From an uncultured Muribaculaceae bacterium (GTDB lineage Bacteria; Bacteroidota; Bacteroidia; Bacteroidales; Muribaculaceae): 39,170 bases of DNA. Each line of letters opens with the position of its first letter. Position 1 is the first letter of the stretch. This document shows positions 34,121 to 39,170 of this stretch, piece after piece. Both the position numbers and the translations under genes were made by a program. A model generated the notes under the pieces. The model worked only from the letters and a program-made list of their open reading frames with translations, was not told the origin of the DNA and did no database searches. Location of the stretch: NCBI GenBank assembly GCA_910585285.1, contig CAJUDL010000034.1, forward strand, positions 1-39,170. Reading direction: 5' to 3'.

Positions 34121-35311
34121 TCATGATCCAAAGCGCCACCCCAGACCGAGCATGAGATTGCCGGGAGTGCGAAAGCGCACAAGGCGATAGCCGGTGCTCA
34201 GGTAGAGATTGCGTGTCACAAAGGTCTTAAGCGTGAACATCTGATACCATCCCCGCAGATCACCGCCTCCGGGAGCGTAGAGACTATGACCTATACCGAT
34301 GTTGACAGAGAATATCGGCATCTGCAATTCGGCACGTGCACTGAGTCCTGCCATCACGCGATGACTAAACGGCTGGCGATAGAATTTCGGGTCATCGGAA
34401 GGTGTGCTTGTGACATAATAGGGACTGAGATTTGCGCCTTCGTCATACTGGAAATCAAGCGACGCACCGGCAGAAAACATCGGGTTAAAATGCCACAATG
34501 GATTAACGTTCAGACCGGCAACGGCGAAGTGTCCCGGTATGATTCTCATTTCACTGTCACTATCCGCCATGCCATAATTAGAATCGAAAAGATTCTTTCG
34601 CCATGCGCCATACGCCGTGATGTCATACGTGAAGTGAGGGTCATAACCGCTCCAGTCGTGACGGCGTTGCGTCGGCACAGACCCAAGGTTCCAAGCAAGC
34701 CCCAACCTCCCCCAGAGCACATTGACGCCAGGATTCGGATAGTCGGTGTTGCCGTTTGAGAAATGAGAAAAATTAACACCGGCTGTAAGACTGATGCGAT
34801 TGCTCAGAGCATATCTGAGTTTGAAACCCAAGTCTATGTATGCATTGATATTAGAGCCAAAACCATCGATGTGTTCATAGTCAAGGAGACTGGTATCACT
34901 GTTTTTATGCCATCCTGCGGAGATACCGAAATTCCACTCGTAATCAAGACTCAGGCGAGACGAAAAACTTGCTATGCGCGAACCTTGAAGAACGTAGATA
35001 TTCACCGGCGTACCGGTAACCTTGGATTCATCAAAAGCCGTGACTCCCACGCCAACGCCTTGATACGCATATGGATAATAGCGACCGAAATACGAGGCTG
35101 GTGCAAAAGAAAAGGAATACTCCACTGCCCCTCCAAAAGCTGAACGTGTTTTGGAGCCAAATCGGTTGTCACCCTTGACTATCTGATTGGTCGGCAGCAC
35201 GTAAGCGCCGCGGAAAGAAAGTTCAATACGCTGCGCTACTGAAGTCGAATCGGCTCCGAAAGACGCAAGCGCCGCCAACGAACAAATCAAAACTAATGCC
35301 AGTCTTCTCAT
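34121..35311 (-). CDS. PagL-like acyloxyacyl hydrolase / lipid A deacylase barrel
   Basis: From ATG 35311 a 396-residue protein with signal peptide MRRLALVLICSLAALASFGA. The first half carries the PagL (lipid A 3-O-deacylase) signature GVNFSHFSNGNTDYPNPGVN, with the His183-x-Ser185 catalytic pair, preceded by outer-membrane strands. The second half (about 215-396) repeats amphipathic strands and contains GIGHSLYAPGGGDLRGWYQ and LMLGLGWRF at the end, so it is about twice the length of proteobacterial PagL, as is usual for Bacteroidota members. The role is removal of an acyl chain from lipid A or another envelope lipid in the outer membrane. Its ATG overlaps the stop of the upstream lipoprotein gene by four bases. 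Confidence 0.82.
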   Translation of the reverse strand: MRRLALVLICSLAALASFGADSTSVAQRIELSFRGAYVLPTNQIVKGDNRFGSKTRSAFGGAVEYSFSFAPASYFGRYYPYAYQGVGVGVTAFDESKVTGTPVNIYVLQGSRIASFSSRLSLDYEWNFGISAGWHKNSDTSLLDYEHIDGFGSNINAYIDLGFKLRYALSNRISLTAGVNFSHFSNGNTDYPNPGVNVLWGRLGLAWNLGSVPTQRRHDWSGYDPHFTYDITAYGAWRKNLFDSNYGMADSDSEMRIIPGHFAVAGLNVNPLWHFNPMFSAGASLDFQYDEGANLSPYYVTSTPSDDPKFYRQPFSHRVMAGLSARAELQMPIFSVNIGIGHSLYAPGGGDLRGWYQMFTLKTFVTRNLYLSTGYRLVRFRTPGNLMLGLGWRFGS

Positions 35312-36240
35312 AATTGTGTGTTTATTGCAACATGGAGTTTTATAGGCGTGAGCATCCTCAGCATACAATGCACATCCCGCTCCTCGCCGTCGCCGGTGCT
35401 GACCTTGATTACGCAGTACAGTCCGACTGCCTCATAGTCGCAAAGCAGCGACACCATTAATGGCGTGCCGAGAGGAAGATCCACGGCTGCCGGTCTCGGA
35501 AGCCCATGTGAAGTGAAGAATAAAGATTTGGTCGTCGTCAACGCTGCTGATTCCCCGACCATACCCCAATAATCGGTATGCGGATCGTTAAACAAAGTAT
35601 AGGAAGGAACAGGGACCTTAATACAACTGTTGAGAATCATTTTGTCGAACTCTGACGTGTCATCCCACGGCTCGAAATAATAATCAACCCGTAGCGATGA
35701 GATGGGTGGGAATGATAATGATTTTGGCTCCGTCAAACCCTGCTTGAATTCCTGCCCCATGATAAATTCCGTTTTATTATCCTCGGGATAACTGGTCCAG
35801 GAAGTGAGTGTGTAGTTCACCTCTTTGATTTCTATTTGGAACGAACCTGTAGGAAGAAGCGTGACAGAAACTTCGCAGTGATTATAGCCATCCCTCACAA
35901 AAAAAGACAACTGACCGGGAGAATTACCCTCATATCTTGCCAGTTCGAGATCGATACGATCCGCCATTGGGTGCACATAGAGATCAGTGAATATAGTGTG
36001 GATATGAAAGGTTCCATCATCATCGGCAAAATGTTGTGTATAATCTTCATCCTCCACGAATGACAAACTGTTTATATACCAGTCCTCACCCTTGACACTG
36101 ATACTGGTCGACAGTTTGTCAGGACCAAGTTCTACATGAAGTTCGTCAACAGTCAGCTTTTCGATGAAAACATCATCATTGCATGCCGTAACAATTATCG
36201 TCAAAGCAAGCGCAAATATATATAATAAACTATGTTTCAT
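35308..36240 (-). CDS. Predicted lipoprotein of unknown function coupled to the PagL-like gene
   Basis: From ATG 36240 a 310-residue protein with a lipoprotein signal peptide (lipobox VTAC, Cys20). The mature part looks beta-rich, with two possible immunoglobulin-like halves (about 25-130, with LSTSISVKGEDWYINSLSF; and 135-300, with TGSFQIEIKEVNYTLTSW and LRVDYYFEPWDDTS). No catalytic motif is seen and I do not recognise the family. The stop overlaps the PagL-like start (ATGA), so the two are co-translated and probably act together at the outer membrane, for example as a surface binding partner. A -7-like TAACTTTG (36395-36388) is present upstream without a matching -33. Confidence 0.75.
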   Translation of the reverse strand: MKHSLLYIFALALTIIVTACNDDVFIEKLTVDELHVELGPDKLSTSISVKGEDWYINSLSFVEDEDYTQHFADDDGTFHIHTIFTDLYVHPMADRIDLELARYEGNSPGQLSFFVRDGYNHCEVSVTLLPTGSFQIEIKEVNYTLTSWTSYPEDNKTEFIMGQEFKQGLTEPKSLSFPPISSLRVDYYFEPWDDTSEFDKMILNSCIKVPVPSYTLFNDPHTDYWGMVGESAALTTTKSLFFTSHGLPRPAAVDLPLGTPLMVSLLCDYEAVGLYCVIKVSTGDGEERDVHCMLRMLTPIKLHVAINTQL

Positions 36241-36491
36241 AGCTTCCGTATACTTCCGTATATTTTCCTGTGTTTTTCCCATCCAAGGTCCGTGTATTAC
36301 CTCCCCAAGTGCCGCTCATTTATTGAGTACGAAAAAGCAAATTCGCACCTTCCACGATTATCTTGACGGTTCAACCTGTTTCACCCACAAAGTTAAGAAT
36401 AATATTTGACAAAATTACGTTATACGCCGCAAAGGCTGATACTTGACGAAATTTGATACGGAATTTGGTTTCTGCTTAAAGATTTTGGCTG

Positions 36492-37052
36492 CTACTTCAT
36501 ATTGAAATGCATGGCATTATAATCTTCTTTAGTCATATTGTAGAAATGCTCTGTTCGTTTATCTCCAAGCGGAGATAAAATATCACGGTTTATGTGATGG
36601 AATTTGAAACCGCTTTTTTCACAAACACGTTTCGATTTGGTGTTGCCTTCATAATATGCGCACCAAACCGCATCAAGTTGCAAGTCTTTAAAACATCTTG
36701 CCAATAAAGCTTTGACAGCTTCAGGGATCAGACCTTTACCCCAATATGGCTTGCCGATCCAATATCCTATCTCAGCTTCGCGTTGCTTCATATCTGCTGG
36801 GTGCAGACCATTAGAGAACATTATTCCACAACAGCCCACTGGCTCGCCGGTCTCTTTTAGCACTACAGCGTATGTTTCGGGAGCCGAAAAGACAGTCCGT
36901 ATAATTTCAAGACTGTTTTCCTCAGAAACATGTGGCTCCCAGCCCGCAATCGGACCGACATCCGGATCACTTGCATATTTAAACAAGGCACCGGCATCGG
37001 TTTCGCACCAAGGTCGGAGAATAAGTCTTTCTGTTTCGATTACCATAACCAT
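36492..37052 (-). CDS. GNAT acetyltransferase, RimJ/RimL type
   Basis: A 186-residue intact GNAT protein: IETERLILRPWCETDAGALFKYASDPDV at the N-terminus, GEPVGCCGIM, REAEIGYWIGKPYWGKGLIPEAVKALL with the acetyl-CoA loop, and a C-terminal NTKSKRVCEKSGFKF block. This branch acetylates N-terminal amines of ribosomal proteins or small molecules; the substrate is not readable. It stands alone, 113 bases after the DJ-1-like gene on the same strand; that gap contains an AT-rich hairpin near 37062-37080. The ATG at 37052 is used; Met3 is equally possible. The 251 bases between this start's neighbour upstream on the left side (36241-36491) hold no gene. Confidence 0.9.
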   Translation of the reverse strand: MVMVIETERLILRPWCETDAGALFKYASDPDVGPIAGWEPHVSEENSLEIIRTVFSAPETYAVVLKETGEPVGCCGIMFSNGLHPADMKQREAEIGYWIGKPYWGKGLIPEAVKALLARCFKDLQLDAVWCAYYEGNTKSKRVCEKSGFKFHHINRDILSPLGDKRTEHFYNMTKEDYNAMHFNMK

Positions 37053-37165
37053 TTAACACCCAATAAATGAAAAATTTATTCATTTTCCGGTTACATACAT
37101 CCCCCCAAAGGAGCAAGCACATCGCAGACGTATTCTAAAAAAATCAGATGAACATGCCATTGACG

Positions 37166-37777
37166 TCAATCTTTAGGAAATAAAGTACAAAAACCTTGTT
37201 TGTTGAACTGATAATACATTTCGATACGCTCGGGGGTGTCATTTTCGAGCAGTTGAAGCATCTCTTTTGCAAACTCAAGCGCTGCAGATCCGTTTGCAGT
37301 CACGATGTTTTTGTCGCTGACTGCCTGAGCGTGGACATATCCGCCAGGATTGGTATATTGGTCGCCTCCCCAAAGCTTGAGTTGATCCAAACCATTACCT
37401 GTATGCTTGACAGCATTGAGGAAACCACATTTCGCCATAAACGAAGCTGCATTGCAGATAGCACCGATTATCTTTCCCTTTTCAATGGCTTTTATGACAA
37501 TTGGTTTTACCCTCTCTGCAACAGGCGTAGCCCAGCCGAAACCGCCGATAAGCACCAATGCTGCGTAATCATCGGGCATCGTTTCGAATGAATAATCCGG
37601 CAAAGTACGGAATCCACCTATAGATTTTACCGGCTCCATTGCCGGAGCCACAATCCTATTGACATACTTAGGATTATCTTTCAACTTATACTCATCCGAT
37701 GCGATGGCTTGTGAAAGATAAACAATCTCGTGTGCCGCATAATCCGGCAAGAGGATATATAAAATTTCGTTACTCAT
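37166..37777 (-). CDS. DJ-1/PfpI-family protein
   Basis: From ATG 37777 a 203-residue protein with the flavodoxin-like DJ-1/PfpI fold: EILYILLPDYAAHEIVYLSQAI, YAALVLIGGFGWATP, and the nucleophile elbow IIGAICNAASFMAKCG with Cys108; GGYVHAQAV and NIVTANGSAALEFAKEML follow. Members act as chaperones, glyoxalase-type deglycases or amidases; the exact activity is unknown here. The frame is open to 37852, but that would overlap the CAT-like gene, and the ATG at 37777 gives the normal N-terminus. It begins 16 bases after the CAT-like stop, so the two are co-transcribed. Confidence 0.9.
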   Translation of the reverse strand: MSNEILYILLPDYAAHEIVYLSQAIASDEYKLKDNPKYVNRIVAPAMEPVKSIGGFRTLPDYSFETMPDDYAALVLIGGFGWATPVAERVKPIVIKAIEKGKIIGAICNAASFMAKCGFLNAVKHTGNGLDQLKLWGGDQYTNPGGYVHAQAVSDKNIVTANGSAALEFAKEMLQLLENDTPERIEMYYQFNKQGFCTLFPKD

Positions 37778-37793
37778 ATTTATGGTGGTTATT

Positions 37794-38426
37794 CTACAAC
37801 TTATTGATTTCTTTTTGCAGCAAGTCAAGGAATCGTGCTGCATGGGCACCATCCATCTGGGTATGGTGGAACTGAAATGAGACGGTCAATCGGGTATTGA
37901 GCCACGACTTGCGGTATGCACCCCATATCATAAAGGGATTGTTGAATATTCCGCTATACATACCGACAGCACCGTCTATATCGTATTGCGCCAATGCCGA
38001 TGTTCCGACTACCATACGGTCAGTGATGTCGTGGTTTTCACAGGTATCGGCAACTTGACGAGTCAGATGGAGATAGTCTTCATTGAATCGAGAGAGGTCC
38101 TCGCTATATGGAATATCGCATGAACTGACCTCACCCTGAGAATTGGCTACTATTGTATTGACTGCTATCGAATCATATTTAATGAGTTTGTTCCCGACAG
38201 GCAACATATAGAACTCCTTTACCTGTGATGCAGCTTTACCAATGCACCAGCACATCAGCATATTGAATTTCAGACCTCGTTTTTTACTTATGTGGCGAAG
38301 CCGAGTAACATAGAGAGTCTTGATAAGTGTCACCATAGGCATCGGAGCCTTCATCCACATTTCAAAGGCATATGCCCTTGTGGTATCCTTCGGATTTATT
38401 TCTTGCATCATATCTTTTTTGATCAT
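37794..38426 (-). CDS. Chloramphenicol acetyltransferase-like (CAT fold) protein
   Basis: A 210-residue protein with the trimeric CAT fold: FEMWMKAPMPMVTLIKTL near the N-terminus, GKAASQVKEFYMLPVG in the middle, and the catalytic motif FQFHHTQMDGAHAARFLDLLQ near the C-terminus, with the His pair 187-188 and Asp192. Classical CAT enzymes acetylate chloramphenicol; many chromosomal relatives in gut Bacteroidales, including this variant without the usual HHAxxDG spacing residues, have unknown acceptors. Resistance should not be assumed. It lies between the HxlR regulator (74 bases upstream) and the DJ-1-like gene (16 bases downstream), so HxlR may control it. Confidence 0.88.
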   Translation of the reverse strand: MIKKDMMQEINPKDTTRAYAFEMWMKAPMPMVTLIKTLYVTRLRHISKKRGLKFNMLMCWCIGKAASQVKEFYMLPVGNKLIKYDSIAVNTIVANSQGEVSSCDIPYSEDLSRFNEDYLHLTRQVADTCENHDITDRMVVGTSALAQYDIDGAVGMYSGIFNNPFMIWGAYRKSWLNTRLTVSFQFHHTQMDGAHAARFLDLLQKEINKL

Positions 38427-38500
38427 TGGTGTTTCTTAGCAATATCAACTACACCCCTTACAAACGCTGTTTTAGCTTCGGTATAACCGTCGCGGTCATA

Positions 38501-38851
38501 TTACTCATGTTTTCGGCGATTTGACATAATGATGTCAAAGTTGGCGCGCCCCCAGTTAATGAGAGCTTCTACGTGGGGCAAAAGTGTTCTGCCGAAGTCC
38601 GTCACCGAGTATTCTGTCCGGGGAGGCACGTCCGGAAACAACTCACGGCGGATTATGCCGTCCGTGGTCAACTGCCTGAGAACTTGTGAAAGCACTTTCT
38701 CCGATACTGACGGGATGTTTCGGTACAGTTCATTGAAACGCACCGGCTCGTTCTCGGAAATCTTCACGAGAACCACCAGCGCCCACTTGTTGCCAAGCCA
38801 TTCGAGAATCGGAGCAGCCTTGCAATATTCATAGTCCAATTTTTTTGCCAT
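38501..38851 (-). CDS. HxlR-family winged-helix transcriptional regulator
   Basis: From ATG 38851 a 116-residue regulator. Family marks: YEYCKAAPILEWLGNKWALVVLVKI (the Cys and LGxKW block), RFNELYRNIPSVSEKVLSQVLRQLTTDGII (recognition helix) and the wing EYSVTDFGRTLLPHVEAL. The N-terminal cysteine at residue 9 is in the usual sensor position for thiol- or aldehyde-responsive members. The frame is open to 38890, but that start would overlap the direct repeats proposed as its operator. It is divergent from the radical SAM gene and upstream of the CAT-like and DJ-1-like genes. Confidence 0.93.
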   Translation of the reverse strand: MAKKLDYEYCKAAPILEWLGNKWALVVLVKISENEPVRFNELYRNIPSVSEKVLSQVLRQLTTDGIIRRELFPDVPPRTEYSVTDFGRTLLPHVEALINWGRANFDIIMSNRRKHE

Positions 38852-38887
38852 TTTAGACAGGGCAAAATAGTCTGACAAAGAGCAAAA

Positions 38888-38922
38888 CAAACTTTTAGGT
38901 AAGGGTCAAACCTTTTGGTAAG
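38888..38922. repeat. Two 16-bp direct repeats, candidate HxlR operator
   Basis: caaacttttaggtaag (38888-38903) and caaaccttttggtaag (38907-38922) match at 14 of 16 positions with a 19-base period. They lie 37-71 bases before the HxlR ATG in the divergent gap to the radical SAM gene. HxlR of Bacillus subtilis is known to act through paired direct repeats, which fits. Confidence 0.6.
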
Positions 38923-38987
38923 TTATTGCTTTAGCTCTGATTATCATCTAATTTTACATCACAAAATTACTAAAAAATATCGAGATA

Positions 38988-39170
38988 TGATATACCCGGA
39001 ACTACATTTCACAGGCCAGGTATGGCGACCGCCTTACGAAGCCAACTCGCAACTCCTACAACTCACGTCGGGATGTACGTGGCACAAGTGCAAGTTTTGC
39101 AGCCTTTACCACGGTACGCCTTTCCGTATGTCGCCGTTATCGGAAGTGGAGGAAGACCTGAAAGTTATCC
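38988..39170 (+). CDS. Radical SAM protein, N-terminal part (cut by window edge)
   Basis: ATG 38988 opens 61 codons running off the window: MIYPELHFTGQVWRPPYEAN, then LLQLTSGCTWHKCKFCSLY and HGTPFRMSPLSEVEEDLKVI. The cluster motif has Cys-x4-Cys-x2-Cys spacing, one residue longer than the classic Cys-x3-Cys-x2-Cys, as in a group of radical SAM proteins with GCTxNxCxFC. It should bind a 4Fe-4S cluster and cleave S-adenosylmethionine; the reaction cannot be told from this fragment. It is divergent from the HxlR gene and may share its operator. Confidence 0.85.

Noticed and set aside
37794..38426. Calling the CAT-like gene an antibiotic-resistance gene
   Set aside because: The CAT fold and His motif are present, but many chromosomal relatives do not acetylate chloramphenicol and nothing here shows resistance.

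Overview
The window is bacterial chromosome from the Bacteroidota, most likely order Bacteroidales and possibly a gut Muribaculaceae-type organism (the family is inferred from protein flavour only). Grounds: a SusC/SusD pair with CAZymes; two ECF-sigma/anti-sigma systems with DUF4974-type anti-sigma factors; STN-domain TonB receptors; a sigma-54 gene; and promoters matching the Bacteroidales housekeeping form TTTG-(19-21 bp)-TAnnTTTG (four clean examples at 15853-15884, 15778-15808, 19240-19271 and 25022-25053).

Region 1 (1-15674) is a polysaccharide utilisation locus. A minus-strand unit holds a sialate O-acetylesterase-type esterase and a GH36 alpha-galactosidase cut by the window edge. The plus-strand unit runs: FecR-type anti-sigma, lipoprotein GH5 with a C-terminal beta-rich domain, SusC with an STN domain, SusD, a hairpin, an unassigned (alpha/alpha)-barrel glycosidase-like protein, GH3 and an SGNH esterase. 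An ECF sigma factor lies head-on at the far end. The proposed logic is that SusC senses its glycan through the STN domain, the anti-sigma relays this through the inner membrane, and the sigma factor switches the locus on. GH5+GH3+GH36+esterases would fit an acetylated galactoglucomannan-like or related beta-glycan; this is inference.

Region 2 (15675-20486) holds a Rpn-type PD-(D/E)XK nuclease gene gutted by an internal deletion but still flanked by a clean promoter and a strong hairpin, then a minus-strand unit of rpoN and a membrane coiled-coil protein, tRNA-Leu(TAA), a two-gene module of a 52-residue protein and a GNAT gene broken by a TAG codon, and a palindrome-rich gap.

Region 3 (20487-28067) holds DUF3737, a MalY/PatB-type PLP enzyme and a MATE exporter, then a divergent pair: a secreted helical protein and a secreted TPR-CHAT (caspase-like) protein.

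Region 4 (28113-33371) is minus-strand: a TonB receptor whose signal peptide is out of frame by one base at an A run, a His-rich exported protein, and an ECF sigma / mini anti-sigma / TonB transducer operon whose receptor has lost its plug and half its barrel.

Region 5 (33439-39170) holds a TRIC/UPF0126 channel, a PagL-like deacylase with a coupled lipoprotein, a GNAT enzyme, a DJ-1/PfpI protein, a CAT-like acetyltransferase, an HxlR regulator with two 16-bp direct repeats upstream, and the start of a radical SAM gene.

Four genes in 17 kb are damaged (two internal deletions, one nonsense codon, one single-base shift). This suggests either a lineage shedding accessory functions or, especially for the single-base shift, assembly error.
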